Counted from the first letter of the stretch, positions 19,906 to 27,973 are shown. The stretch is DNA of 39,586 bases from Rhodocyclaceae bacterium (GCA_026417115.1 JAOADW010000055.1:1-39586); one strand, 5' to 3'. Made by a program: numbers and translations. Notes: generated by a model not told the origin, from the letters alone.

Positions 19906-20496
19906 ATGTTTACCGGCATCGTCACAGCGATGGGCCGCATCGCACGCATCGAGCCACTCGAAAAAGGCCTACGGCTCACCCTCGAAGCGCCTGCGCCGTG
20001 GCTTGCCGAGGTGGCGATCGGCGATTCGATCGCCCATGCGGGCGTGTGCCTGACCGTGATCGCCAAGAAAGGAAAATGCGCCTATCAAGTCGATGTCTCG
20101 GCAGAGACGCTTGCCTGCACGACAGGCCTCGACGTCGAGGGAGCGGACGTCAACTTGGAAAAGGCGATGCGGCTTTCCGACTTCGTCGGCGGGCACCTCG
20201 TCACGGGCCATGTCGATGGGGTGGGGAGGGTGACGCGTTTCTCGCCCGTCGGCGAGTCTTTCCTGCTAGAAATCGAGGCGCCCAAGGGGCTTGCCAAATA
20301 CATCGCCAAGAAAGGCTCGATCGCCGTCGACGGCGTCTCACTGACCGTCAATCGCGTCAAAGGGCGCTGCTTCTCGATCAACCTGATTCCGCATACCTTG
20401 GCGGTGACGACGCTGAAGCGGCTAGCCGCCGGTGCGCGCGTCAACCTCGAGGTGGATCTCATCGCGCGCTATGTCGCCCGCATGCTCGGCAAATGA
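19906..20496 (+). CDS. ribC: Riboflavin synthase alpha chain
   Basis: This 196-residue enzyme forms riboflavin from two molecules of 6,7-dimethyl-8-ribityllumazine (also named ribE in some species). It begins MFTGIVTAMG, the family hallmark. It has two tandem lumazine-binding barrels (about 1-97 and 98-196), each with a G-D/G-VSLTV-type strand (ACLTV-like HAGVCLTVI and VDGVSLTVN) and the GGHLVTGHVDG motif. A ribosome site GGGGAG lies before the ATG. It starts one base after the dsbD stop, so the two are probably cotranscribed. No FMN riboswitch is visible in front of it. Confidence 0.96.
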   Translation: MFTGIVTAMGRIARIEPLEKGLRLTLEAPAPWLAEVAIGDSIAHAGVCLTVIAKKGKCAYQVDVSAETLACTTGLDVEGADVNLEKAMRLSDFVGGHLVTGHVDGVGRVTRFSPVGESFLLEIEAPKGLAKYIAKKGSIAVDGVSLTVNRVKGRCFSINLIPHTLAVTTLKRLAAGARVNLEVDLIARYVARMLGK

Positions 20497-20512
20497 CGCA
20501 GAGCGGCGCAGA

Positions 20513-20589
20513 TGGTGGTGATGGGCGGGATCGAACCGCCGACCTACGGATTATGAATCCGTCGCTCTAACCGGCTGAGCTACATCACC
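20513..20589 (-). tRNA. tRNA-Met (CAT anticodon), CCA encoded
   Basis: A 77-nucleotide cloverleaf is encoded on the minus strand. The acceptor arms GGTGATG and CATCACC pair fully. The D-arm is GCTCAGCCGGTTAGAGC, the anticodon arm ACGGA-TTCATAA-TCCGT has anticodon CAT, and the T-arm is GGCGG-TTCGATC-CCGCC. An A discriminator and an encoded CCA follow. The first acceptor pair is normal (G-C), so it is not an initiator tRNA. Elongator methionine is most likely, although tRNA-Ile2 with modified CAT cannot be excluded by eye. A strong promoter lies just upstream. Confidence 0.95.
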
Positions 20590-20601
20590 GTGAAAAGCGA
20601 A

Positions 20602-20631
20602 ATTATCTGGGTGAGCCGCCAGCCTTGTCAA
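20602..20631 (-). promoter_or_regulatory. Sigma-70-type promoter of the tRNA gene
   Basis: On the minus strand a perfect -35 TTGACA (20631-20626) is followed by 18 bases and the -10 GATAAT (20607-20602). The predicted start lies a few bases before the tRNA 5' end. The -35 element overlaps that of the divergent hydroxylase promoter. Confidence 0.7.
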
Positions 20632-20653
20632 GCGGGCGGTTAGCAGCGAGAAT
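20625..20653 (+). promoter_or_regulatory. Candidate promoter of the UbiH-family gene
   Basis: A -35 TTGTCA (20625-20630), 17-base spacer and -10 GAGAAT (20648-20653) are present on the plus strand. The start base predicted seven bases after the -10 element is the A of the gene's ATG, so the transcript may be leaderless. The gene has no Shine-Dalgarno, which fits. Confidence 0.5.
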
Positions 20654-20659
20654 GCGGAC

Positions 20660-21811
20660 ATGGATTTCGATGTCGTGATCGTCGGCGGCGGCCTAGCGGG
20701 CCTTTCCTTGGCTGTGGCTCTGCGCAGCAGCCGTTTACGGCTTGCGCTCATCGAGGCGCAAGAACCCGTCCGCCGGCATTGGGATGCGCGCATCTATGCA
20801 ATCAGCCCCAGCAATGTGCGGTTCTTGCAGCGAATCGGGATCTGGGATCGCCTCGAGGCGTCGCTGCTCGAGCAGGTGACGCGCATGCGGGTACGGGGCG
20901 ACCGCGGCGGTGAGCTCGTCTTTTCCGCATGGGAGTCGGGGGTAGAGGCGTTGGCGTGGATCGTGGAGGCGTCTTTGCTACAAGACGAGCTTTGGCAATG
21001 CGCGAAGCGCCAAGCCAATCTGACGGCCTTCGTTCCCGCGCAACCCATGCGGCTCGAAATCGGCGACCGCGCGGCAGTCTTGGAACTTGCCGATGGCCGA
21101 CTCTTGCGTGCGCGACTTGTCGTCGCCGCCGATGGCGCTGACTCGTGGACGCGACGCGCTCTCGGCCTCGAGGTTGCTTTTCGTCCCTACGAACAGCGGG
21201 GCGTCGTGGCCAATTTCGTCACGGAGCGGCCGCATCTGGGAACAGCCTACCAGTGGTTTCGCGACGATGGCGTGCTGGCTTATCTGCCCTTGCCAGGCGA
21301 GCGCATTTCCATCGTGTGGTCTTGCCCTGAAGCGCGGGCCAAGGCGCTGCTTAGACTCTCTGCCGAGGAGTTTTGCGCGCAGGTGGCGGCGGCGGGCGAG
21401 CATGCCGTGGGGCGCTTGACCTTGCTGACGCCGCCGCAGGCCTTTCCCTTACGTCTGATGCGCGCGCCGCGGGTCGTGGGGCATCGTTGGGCGCTGATTG
21501 GAGATGCGGCGCATACGATTCATCCGCTTTCCGGGCACGGCATCAATCTCGGCTTCAAAGACGCCGAAAGCCTCGCCTCGGTGCTCGAGGCCTGCCCTGT
21601 CGTCGCCGATTGTGGCGAGGAGCCCTGGTTGCGCCGGCATGAGCGTGCTCGACGGGAGGAGGTGGTCTTGCTCCAGGGCGTGACCGACGGCCTGGCCAAA
21701 CTTTTTGGCGTCTCGCTGCTGCCTCTGGCGTTCCTCCGCAATGTCGGCCTAAGCGGGATCGATCGCCTGCCGGCGATCAAAAACCTCCTCGCGCGTTATG
21801 CGATGGGTTGA
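20660..21811 (+). CDS. UbiH/COQ6-family FAD monooxygenase (ubiquinone ring hydroxylase)
   Basis: This 383-residue flavoprotein hydroxylase has a dinucleotide-binding GGGLAG motif at 9-14, the mid-sequence DG motif VVAADGADS (about 154-162) and the second FAD motif GDAAHTIHPLSGHGINLG starting at 281. These place it in the UbiH/UbiF/UbiI/UbiM group that hydroxylates the ubiquinone ring; which position it attacks cannot be read from the sequence. It is slightly shorter than E. coli UbiH. No ribosome site is visible; the putative promoter ends directly before the ATG. It is followed by dsbC 30 bases later. Confidence 0.88.
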   Translation: MDFDVVIVGGGLAGLSLAVALRSSRLRLALIEAQEPVRRHWDARIYAISPSNVRFLQRIGIWDRLEASLLEQVTRMRVRGDRGGELVFSAWESGVEALAWIVEASLLQDELWQCAKRQANLTAFVPAQPMRLEIGDRAAVLELADGRLLRARLVVAADGADSWTRRALGLEVAFRPYEQRGVVANFVTERPHLGTAYQWFRDDGVLAYLPLPGERISIVWSCPEARAKALLRLSAEEFCAQVAAAGEHAVGRLTLLTPPQAFPLRLMRAPRVVGHRWALIGDAAHTIHPLSGHGINLGFKDAESLASVLEACPVVADCGEEPWLRRHERARREEVVLLQGVTDGLAKLFGVSLLPLAFLRNVGLSGIDRLPAIKNLLARYAMG

Positions 21812-21841
21812 TTTTCTTTTTTTACTGTGAGGAGACGAATC

Positions 21842-22558
21842 ATGTGGAAATCACTCGCCGCCCTCTTGGCGTGGCTCGCCACGGCAGCTTTTGCCGACGA
21901 TTTGAGCGAGGTCAGAAAAGGGGTGGAGGCTTGGCTCGGCGCCAAGGGGCCGAAAGTCGAGTCGGTGCGTAAGCTCGAGGGGCTGCCGCTTTACGAGGTG
22001 CTTGTCGAGGGCGAGTTGATCTATACCGACGCGAAAGTCGATTACGTGATCTTGGGAGACATCCTCGATGTCAAGGCGAAGCGGAATTTGACCGAGGAAC
22101 GCAAGGCGAAGCTTGCCCAAATCAAGTTCTCGGACCTTCCGCTCGATCTCGCGATCAAGCAAGTGCGCGGCAATGGCAAGCGCGTGCTGGTGAGCTTCGA
22201 GGACCCGAATTGCAGCTACTGCAAGAAGCTTGCGCGCGAACTGCAGAACGTGACCGACGTCACGATCTACACCTTCGTCTATCCGATTCTTTCCGCGGAC
22301 TCGTTCGATAAGGCGAAGAACCTCTGGTGTGCGCCAGACCGCGCGAGAGCGTGGAATGATCTGATGCTCGAGGGCAAGGCACCCCCGGCCGCGAACTGCG
22401 CCCATCCCACCGAAAAGGTGGTGGCCCTTGGCCGCAAGCTCAACATCCGCGGCACGCCCACGCTCTTTTTCGCCGATGGTTCGCGCGTGCCTGGCTTTTT
22501 GCCCGGCGAGCTCTTGACGAGGGCGCTCGACAAAGGGAGCGCCCTGAATCTACGCTGA
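21842..22558 (+). CDS. dsbC: Periplasmic disulfide isomerase DsbC
   Basis: This 238-residue precursor has a signal peptide ending near AFA-D. An N-terminal dimerisation domain is followed by a thioredoxin domain with active-site C124 and C127 in DPNCSYCKK. A second cysteine pair (NLWCAP and AANCAHP) matches the structural disulfide of DsbC. It rearranges wrong disulfides in secreted proteins and is kept reduced by DsbD, whose gene is nearby. The start ATG at 21842 has GAGGAGACG upstream; the longer in-frame GTG start would consume the ribosome site. A T-rich stretch separates it from the convergent mltA gene. Confidence 0.95.
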   Translation: MWKSLAALLAWLATAAFADDLSEVRKGVEAWLGAKGPKVESVRKLEGLPLYEVLVEGELIYTDAKVDYVILGDILDVKAKRNLTEERKAKLAQIKFSDLPLDLAIKQVRGNGKRVLVSFEDPNCSYCKKLARELQNVTDVTIYTFVYPILSADSFDKAKNLWCAPDRARAWNDLMLEGKAPPAANCAHPTEKVVALGRKLNIRGTPTLFFADGSRVPGFLPGELLTRALDKGSALNLR

Positions 22559-22588
22559 TGCCTAGGAGGAAGGCTTGACCCGCTTTTT

Positions 22589-23788
22589 TTAGCGCGCCTC
22601 GGGAGATTGGTTGCGCGGCAGCAAGACCCAAAGCCGGCCTTTCTGTTTCATGCGCCCTGCCCACGCACCGGCGTGCTCCCCGCTACCCCAGAAGAAATCG
22701 GCGCGTACGGCGCCTTTGATGGCGCCGCCTGTGTCTTGAGCGAGCATCAGACGCTGCAAGGGGCGTGATGCATCGGGCCAGGTGGTGGCTAGCCACACGG
22801 GGCTGCCCAGCGGGATGATGCGAGGATCGACGGCGAGCGAGCGTTCTGGCGTCAAGGGAAGGCCGAGCGCTCCCGGCGGTCCAGCGCCCTCGACGGGCAA
22901 TTCCCGAAAGAAGACGAGGCTCGGGTTGCGCGCCAGCAGCTCCTTGAGCCGCTCGGGATGGGCGAGCGCCCAGGCGCGGATGCCTTGCATCGTGGCCTCG
23001 TGAGGCGCAAGTTCCCCTTGCTCGATCAACCACTTGCCGATCGAGCGGTAAGGATGGCCATTTTGATCGGCATAACCGATGCGCAAGCGTGAGCCATCGT
23101 CGAGCTCGATCAGGCCCGAACCTTGGATTTCGAGAAAGAAGGCCGCGAGGGGGTCGTCGAGCCACACCAAGGCCTTGTCGAAGTAATGTTTTTGCTGCTC
23201 TTCCCATTCTGTGCGCGAGAAATAGGGCGTCAGGCGGCGGCCTTCGAGGCGGCCGCGCAGGCGGTAATGCTGCAATTCGGGATAGAGGGCGCCGAGCTCG
23301 ACGACGATCAAATCATCGGGTGGCGCGAACATTGGCGTCGTGTAAGGGGGGGTGCGGGTGCGGCTGCCGCGCACAATCGGTTCGAAATAGCCCGTGATCA
23401 GGCCTTCGGCGTTGCCTTGCGCGTCGGCAAGCGCCCACGGGCGAAACTCCCGTTCGAAAAAAGCACGCGCCTTGCTGGCTTCGGTTTCTTGCGCGGCGGC
23501 GCAACTGGATTTCCAGGCGGCGCGTGCGCCGAGCTTCGAGCATTGGCGGCGAAAGAGCTCGAACGCTTCGGCATGGTCGTCGTCTTCCCAACCGGGCAGA
23601 TCCGCCCATTGGGCCGGCGCCCATTGGGCGAGTGGGGCTTTTTCAGGGACAGGCGCCGGGCAGGGAGGATGCTGGGGCGCGAGCGCACATCCTGCCAACA
23701 GGGCCACGCAGGCCATCATGACCCCGAAGGGCAGGCCTCGGCGACGCAACCCGCCATGACTCTGGTAGATTCGTGCTTCGTTTGCCAT
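22589..23788 (-). CDS. mltA: Membrane-bound lytic transglycosylase A
   Basis: This lipoprotein of about 399 residues cleaves peptidoglycan glycan strands and forms 1,6-anhydromuramyl ends. The N-terminal signal has a lipobox LLAGC with the lipidated cysteine at about residue 34. The MltA domain contains GYFEP, the TPYFSR region and LEIQGSG. The C-terminal 3D domain holds the catalytic aspartate in the LAQDTGGAIKG to ADFFWGSGEHAG segment. The start at MANEAR is the nearest ATG giving a complete lipoprotein signal. A much longer upstream reading frame is antisense to the ATPase gene and is rejected. The ribosome site is weak. It is transcribed away from the DUF815 gene. Confidence 0.93.
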   Translation of the reverse strand: MANEARIYQSHGGLRRRGLPFGVMMACVALLAGCALAPQHPPCPAPVPEKAPLAQWAPAQWADLPGWEDDDHAEAFELFRRQCSKLGARAAWKSSCAAAQETEASKARAFFEREFRPWALADAQGNAEGLITGYFEPIVRGSRTRTPPYTTPMFAPPDDLIVVELGALYPELQHYRLRGRLEGRRLTPYFSRTEWEEQQKHYFDKALVWLDDPLAAFFLEIQGSGLIELDDGSRLRIGYADQNGHPYRSIGKWLIEQGELAPHEATMQGIRAWALAHPERLKELLARNPSLVFFRELPVEGAGPPGALGLPLTPERSLAVDPRIIPLGSPVWLATTWPDASRPLQRLMLAQDTGGAIKGAVRADFFWGSGEHAGAWAGRMKQKGRLWVLLPRNQSPEAR

Positions 23789-23799
23789 TTCGTCATCCC

Positions 23800-23907
23800 G
23801 TGTGGGCGATTTTCCTCGAACTTGGTCTCGTTTGCCTACTGCTGCTGCTCTTGTGGTGGGTGTGGCCGAAACGAGCCGACGATGAAGACGATGAAGAAGG
23901 ACGATAG
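23800..23907 (+). CDS. Possible 35-residue single-pass membrane protein
   Basis: This short frame lies in the gap between mltA and the DUF815 ATPase. It encodes one strongly hydrophobic segment with a run of six leucines (about residues 3-22), then PKR and a very acidic tail (ADDEDDEEGR). The pattern looks like protein rather than chance. It overlaps the ATPase start by 26 bases in another frame, and the ATPase lacks its own clear ribosome site, so translational coupling is possible. The start is uncertain: GTG 23800 is listed, but GTG 23773 and TTG 23782 are in frame, and none has a good ribosome site. No family is recognised. Confidence 0.4.
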   Translation: MWAIFLELGLVCLLLLLLWWVWPKRADDEDDEEGR

Positions 23908-24772
23908 ACAGGATCTCTTGTGGGCGCGCATGCATGCGCTGCTCGACCGCCTGGAGGCGTTCTTGCCGGCGCCTGCGCCCGCGCCGGACTGGCGTGCGAT
24001 TGCCTACCGCTGGCAAACGCAAGGAGGACGTGGCTGGCTTGTGCCCGTGCATGTTCCCCATCTGATACGGCTTTCCGACCTCAAGGGCATCGAAGCCCAA
24101 AAGACGGCGATCGATCGCAATACGCGTCAGTTCGTCGCGAAACTGCCGGCGAACAACGTGCTGCTCACCGGCGCACGCGGCACGGGCAAATCTTCGCTCG
24201 TAAAGGCCATGCTGCACAAGTATGCGCGCCGCGGCTTGCGTCTGATCGAGGTAGACAAGAGCGATCTCGTGCATCTCGCCGAAATCGTCGCGCTCATCGC
24301 CGGAAGGAGCGAGCGCTTCATCATCTTTTGCGACGATCTTTCTTTCGAGGCTTCGGAAGTCGGCTACAAGGCCTTGAAGAGCGTGCTCGACGGTTCGATC
24401 GCAGGGGCGCCCGAAAATGTATTGATCTATGCAACGTCCAATCGCCGTCATTTGATGCCGGAGCGCATGAGCGAAAATCTGGAGGCGCTGCGAGGCGAAG
24501 ACGGCGAAATCCATCCCGGCGAGGCGAGCGAGGAGAAGGTGTCGCTCTCCGAGCGTTTCGGTCTTTGGCTTTCGTTCTACCCTTTCGATCAGGAGCATTA
24601 TCTCGAAATCTGCAGGCATTGGCTGAATGTGCTGGGCGTGCCCGAGGAATTGGCGCAGGCAGCGCATCGAGAAGCCCTGCAGTGGGCCATGGCGCGCGGC
24701 GCGCGCAATGGGCGGGTGGCTTGGCAATTCGCCCGCGACTATGCGGGACGACTCGGTTTGCGCAAGCGATGA
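23882..24772 (+). CDS. DUF815 (COG2607) P-loop ATPase
   Basis: This 296-residue AAA+-like ATPase belongs to the DUF815 family. Walker A is GARGTGKS at 97-104, Walker B is FIIFCDDLSFE (about 147-157), and a sensor-like ATSNRRHLMP follows. The family is widespread in proteobacteria, but its cellular role is not established. There is no signal peptide, so it is cytosolic. The start at ATG 23882 is provisional, with ATG 23891 and 23930 as options. Its stop overlaps the Nudix-ThiE gene as ATGA, a coupling that may place it in the same physiological setting as nucleotide sanitation. Confidence 0.9.
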   Translation: MKTMKKDDRQDLLWARMHALLDRLEAFLPAPAPAPDWRAIAYRWQTQGGRGWLVPVHVPHLIRLSDLKGIEAQKTAIDRNTRQFVAKLPANNVLLTGARGTGKSSLVKAMLHKYARRGLRLIEVDKSDLVHLAEIVALIAGRSERFIIFCDDLSFEASEVGYKALKSVLDGSIAGAPENVLIYATSNRRHLMPERMSENLEALRGEDGEIHPGEASEEKVSLSERFGLWLSFYPFDQEHYLEICRHWLNVLGVPEELAQAAHREALQWAMARGARNGRVAWQFARDYAGRLGLRKR

Positions 24773-25704
24773 GCCCCCTGCCGGTTGCCTGCGCGATCCT
24801 TTACGACGAAACGGGGCGTTTCTTGCTCGGGAAACGCGCCTCGGGAACTTCCTACGCCGGATATTGGGAATTCCCAGGCGGCAAGGTCGAACCGGGGGAG
24901 ACTCCGCGGCAGGCGCTCGAGCGCGAACTCGCCGAAGAACTCGGCATCGAAGTCGAGGAAGCCAGCCCTTGGCTGGTTCGCGAACACGTCTATGCCCATG
25001 CCCATGTGCGGCTTTATTTCTTCCGCGTCTGGCGCTGGCGCGGAACGTTGCGCGATCACGTGCATGCCGAACTGGCCTGGCAAAGGCCCGAAGCGCTGAC
25101 GGTGGCGCCGCTGTTGCCGGCCAATGCGCCGGTCATGGCGGCGCTGGCACTGCCCAACGAATACGCGATCACCCATGCCTGGGAGATCGGCATCCCTGCG
25201 CAGCTTTCCGCGCTCGACCATGCGCTTTCGCGCGGCGTGCGTCTCGTGCAGGTGCGTGAGGCGGGCTTGCCTGAGCTTGCACGCGAGGCTTTTGCCGCCG
25301 AGGCGGTGGCGCGCTGCCAGGCGGTCGGCGCAAGGGTCTTGATCAATGGCGATGCGCAGCTTGCGCGCGCAGTGGGCGCCGATGGCGTGCATCTGCCCGC
25401 GCGGCAGTTGATGGCGCTCGAGCGGCGCCCTCCTTTCCCGTGGGTCGGTGCTTCGTGTCATGAGCGCGCCGAACTCAAGCGCGCGGCGGCTCTCGGCTGC
25501 GATTTTGCCGTGCTGGGGCCGGTTATGCGCACGGCGTCCCATCCGGGGTGCGAGGGGCTGGGCTGGGAGCGCTTTGCCTCGCTCATTGAGAATCTGCCGC
25601 TGCCGGTCTATGCGCTGGGGGGATTGACGCGCAAAGACCTCCCGTTGGCCTACGCGCATGGCGCGACGGGTATTGCCGCCATACGCGGCGCCTGGGCGGA
25701 TTAG
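24769..25704 (+). CDS. Nudix (MutT-like) hydrolase fused to a ThiE/TenI-like domain
   Basis: This 311-residue fusion has an N-terminal Nudix domain with a perfect Nudix box from G38 to I60 (REL at 52-54, EE at 56-57). It should cleave nucleoside triphosphates such as 8-oxo-dGTP. The C-terminal half (about 130-311) is a TIM barrel like thiamine phosphate synthase or TenI. Key ThiE residues appear lost: the Mg-binding ND reads NG (LINGDAQ), the GQxD loop reads PARQ, and the TPTK loop reads TASHPG. Real thiamine phosphate synthase activity is therefore doubtful. This fusion is known in proteobacteria, where the barrel's role is unclear. The ATG overlaps the ATPase stop; the end overlaps yacG. 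Confidence 0.92.
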   Translation: MSPLPVACAILYDETGRFLLGKRASGTSYAGYWEFPGGKVEPGETPRQALERELAEELGIEVEEASPWLVREHVYAHAHVRLYFFRVWRWRGTLRDHVHAELAWQRPEALTVAPLLPANAPVMAALALPNEYAITHAWEIGIPAQLSALDHALSRGVRLVQVREAGLPELAREAFAAEAVARCQAVGARVLINGDAQLARAVGADGVHLPARQLMALERRPPFPWVGASCHERAELKRAAALGCDFAVLGPVMRTASHPGCEGLGWERFASLIENLPLPVYALGGLTRKDLPLAYAHGATGIAAIRGAWAD

Positions 25705-25907
25705 TCCTCGGGCGAGGAGGCAGCGGCAGGGGTGTCGTCGAGAGCCTGGCCGGGCACGCGGTAGCGTTCGCTAGCCCAGGCGCCCAAGTCGATTTGCTTG
25801 CAACGCTCGCTGCAGAAAGGGCGATAAGGGCTTTGCGGGCCCCACGCCACAGGCTTGCCGCACGTGGGGCAGGAGACGGTGTAAACAGGAGAGGCGGCTT
25901 TGCTCAC
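25701..25907 (-). CDS. yacG: DNA gyrase inhibitor YacG
   Basis: This 68-residue zinc protein binds DNA gyrase GyrB in E. coli and blocks its DNA binding. The four zinc ligands are C13 and C16 (CPTC) and C32 and C36 (FCSERC), followed by the conserved KQIDLGAWA. It uses a GTG start that overlaps the zapD stop as GTGA, so translation is coupled. The gene order coaE-zapD-yacG is conserved in beta- and gammaproteobacteria. The 3' end overlaps the convergent Nudix-ThiE gene by four bases. Confidence 0.95.
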   Translation of the reverse strand: MSKAASPVYTVSCPTCGKPVAWGPQSPYRPFCSERCKQIDLGAWASERYRVPGQALDDTPAAASSPED

Positions 25908-26659
25908 AAATTGCAGAAGGTAAGCTCGAAAGGAATGTCGGCTTCCGTCTGTTTGGGCCGCATGTCAGTGTCGGGAATCGTGAAGCGCACGTTGAGCATG
26001 TATTTGTTGGCGGAAATCTCGGGCACGGCAGCCTGATCGCGCGTCAGCCGCAAGCGCAGAAGCTGCACCGTGCGACCCGAGAGCATCAGCTGGAAAGCGC
26101 CTCGCTGTGCGAGCTGCTTTTCTGGCCTGCCAGAAGCGCGCAAAAGGCGCAGGATGATGCTGAAAGCCGTCTGCATAGGCAAAAGCGGTTCGATCCAGCG
26201 AGCAAGGTCCCGTCGCCTTTGCGCCGGATCGCGATGGAGCCAGAAATGGTAGGTCGGAAGGTCGAACTCGCAAACCCCCCCCGGGATTGCGGCCCGATTC
26301 TTGATCGACATCAGCCATTCGTTGTCGCGCAAATGTTGGCCGGTGCGCCCCTGTAAGGCGAGCAGGGCGGTTGCGGCTTGTTCGATCTCGTAGAGCGCTC
26401 CCGCAAGCGCTTCCTCGGAGATTTCAGGGTTGTTGCGGAAGGAAAGCAGGATCTGACGTTGCCGTTCGAGCTCCTGCGCGAGCTCGATCTTGAGTTCCGC
26501 CCGGGAAGCCACGTCGAGGATCTCGAACATCGTCACGAGCGCGACGTGATGCTCTTGCGGCCCATCGCTCTCGGTGAAATGGAGCAGCTTGTCGAACAGA
26601 TCCTCCAGCCGCAACAAGGTGCGGATGCGTTCGTTCAAAGGGTATTCGTAGGTGATCAC
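25904..26659 (-). CDS. zapD: Cell division protein ZapD
   Basis: This 251-residue protein of the ZapD (DUF1342, YacF) family bundles FtsZ filaments at the division site. It begins [18 protein letters not shown], the best-conserved family segment. It is largely helical in the first half (about 1-115) with a beta-rich C-terminal half that includes [15 protein letters not shown] start is used, and no strong ribosome site is seen. It lies 85 bases downstream of coaE and is coupled to yacG. The pilD gene that often precedes coaE in this cluster is absent here. Confidence 0.95.
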   Translation of the reverse strand: MITYEYPLNERIRTLLRLEDLFDKLLHFTESDGPQEHHVALVTMFEILDVASRAELKIELAQELERQRQILLSFRNNPEISEEALAGALYEIEQAATALLALQGRTGQHLRDNEWLMSIKNRAAIPGGVCEFDLPTYHFWLHRDPAQRRRDLARWIEPLLPMQTAFSIILRLLRASGRPEKQLAQRGAFQLMLSGRTVQLLRLRLTRDQAAVPEISANKYMLNVRFTIPDTDMRPKQTEADIPFELTFCNL

Positions 26660-26744
26660 GCGCGCGTCGTTCCGTCCGATGGGCGAATTTTTGCCGATTC
26701 CTTGACAAAGCTCAAATCGGAGCTCAGCGTCAAATTGCCGCCAT

Positions 26745-27371
26745 TCATCGCGGATCCTCCGCCAGGAGGCGAAAACGCCGATCGAGCGCTTCGACGCATT
26801 GCCTCAAGTGCGCAAGATCGCCCGTATTCTCGATCACCTCATGGGCCGCGGCGAGCCTCTCGCTGCGCGTGGCCTGCGCGGCGAGAATGGCCTGGACTTC
26901 TGCGCAAGCGAGGTCATCGCGCGCCATCACGCGCGCGATTTGCAGGGATTCCGGGCAGTCGACGACGAGCACGCGATCCACTTGCTTGCGCCATTCTGGC
27001 CTTTCCACGAGCAAAGGGACGACGAGGATCAGATAGGGGGTGCTTGGCGGCAGCGACCGGATGCGCTTTTCTGCCTCTGCCGCGATTCTTGGGTGCAAGA
27101 TGGCTTCCAGCCGCGCACGCGCCTCTCTATCGGCGAACACAAGGCGCCGCAATGCGGCGCGATCGAGCGTGCCCTGCGGTGTGAACACCGTGCGCCCGAA
27201 GGTGGCGGCGATCGCTTCGAGCGTGGGCGGATGTGTCGTCGTGAGTTCCCTGGCGATCTCGTCGGTGTCGATGACGGGAATACCCAGCGACTGGAAATGG
27301 CGGGCGACGGTGCTCTTGCCGCTGCCAATGCCGCCGGTGAGGCCAATGCGCAAAGGCCGCGCGGGCTTCAT
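26745..27371 (-). CDS. coaE: Dephospho-CoA kinase
   Basis: This 208-residue enzyme catalyses the last step of coenzyme A synthesis, phosphorylating dephospho-CoA with ATP. The P-loop GGIGSGKS is at 13-20, followed by IPVIDTDEIAREL with the substrate-binding aspartate, HPRI in the CoA domain, and the lid region DRVLVVDCPE. The start at MKPARPLRIG is chosen because its ATG overlaps the upstream SPOR gene stop as ATGA; the longer frame is noncoding in appearance. It is cotranscribed with zapD and yacG by position. Confidence 0.95.
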   Translation of the reverse strand: MKPARPLRIGLTGGIGSGKSTVARHFQSLGIPVIDTDEIARELTTTHPPTLEAIAATFGRTVFTPQGTLDRAALRRLVFADREARARLEAILHPRIAAEAEKRIRSLPPSTPYLILVVPLLVERPEWRKQVDRVLVVDCPESLQIARVMARDDLACAEVQAILAAQATRSERLAAAHEVIENTGDLAHLRQCVEALDRRFRLLAEDPR

Positions 27372-27967
27372 GGAGCACAGGCCTCGCTTTCGCTGCTTTC
27401 GGGCAACCCCGCGGGGAGCTTGCCCAGCGCAGATTTGGGCGCCCTGATCTCGAGGGCGGCTCGGGAGGCGGGGAGGGTTTTGGGAATGATCGTCAGGGTG
27501 CGGGCGCCTTTTTTCGTCAGCTCCTCGACCAAGGCCTGTGCGCCGCTCTGGGCGCGGAATATGCCGAGGGAAAGCGCATAGGGGCCGTGTTCTGAGGGGG
27601 GGGTGACGATCTCGACTTCCTTTGCGCCGAGGCGCAGATATTCGGTTTTTTTGCGCTCGGCAGCCAAAGCGTTCGGCAAATGCGGCACGATCACCCAATG
27701 AGCGGTTTCGCTGAGCGCCTGCACAGGGGAAAGCCGCCACTCGGCAGGAGCCTCTTTCCGTAACCGCTCGACTACGTCTGCCGGCGCGATCACACGCAGG
27801 CAGGTTTCTTCGAGGCTTGCGGGGTCGACGAGTCGAATGCGTTCCGGGGCGATTTGACGGTCAAGGCGCGCAGGCTCCCGTCCTCCCTCCGCGAGGCCAA
27901 AATATCCCTGCCCCCAGGCAAAGAGGAGCAGATTGACGAGCACGAGGACGAGGGCGAAGAGCCGCAC
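27368..27967 (-). CDS. SPOR-domain-like envelope protein
   Basis: This 199-residue protein has one N-terminal membrane helix (about 3-19, LFALVLVLVNLLLFAWG) and a periplasmic part. The C-terminal half (about 110-185) has the look of a SPOR domain: GPYALSLGIFRAQSGAQALVEELTKKG resembles the Y-x-L-Q-x-G-x-F opening followed by a helix. SPOR domains bind denuded glycan strands at division sites. Residues 90-120 may hold a second degraded copy. It sits seven bases after trpB and overlaps coaE, so it shares their transcript. No specific gene name can be given. Confidence 0.75.
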   Translation of the reverse strand: MRLFALVLVLVNLLLFAWGQGYFGLAEGGREPARLDRQIAPERIRLVDPASLEETCLRVIAPADVVERLRKEAPAEWRLSPVQALSETAHWVIVPHLPNALAAERKKTEYLRLGAKEVEIVTPPSEHGPYALSLGIFRAQSGAQALVEELTKKGARTLTIIPKTLPASRAALEIRAPKSALGKLPAGLPESSESEACAP

Positions 27968-27973
27968 GCAGGC

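Noticed and set aside
19880-19906. FMN riboswitch before riboflavin synthase
   Set aside because: The gene starts one base after dsbD, leaving no room for the conserved RFN element.
22558-22600. Intrinsic terminator between dsbC and mltA
   Set aside because: A T7 run is present, but only four-base stems can be drawn beside it.
22589-24727. A 712-codon frame on the minus strand, of which mltA is only the last part
   Set aside because: The first 300 or so codons lie antisense to the DUF815 ATPase and have no family features; the lipoprotein start near 23788 is far better supported.
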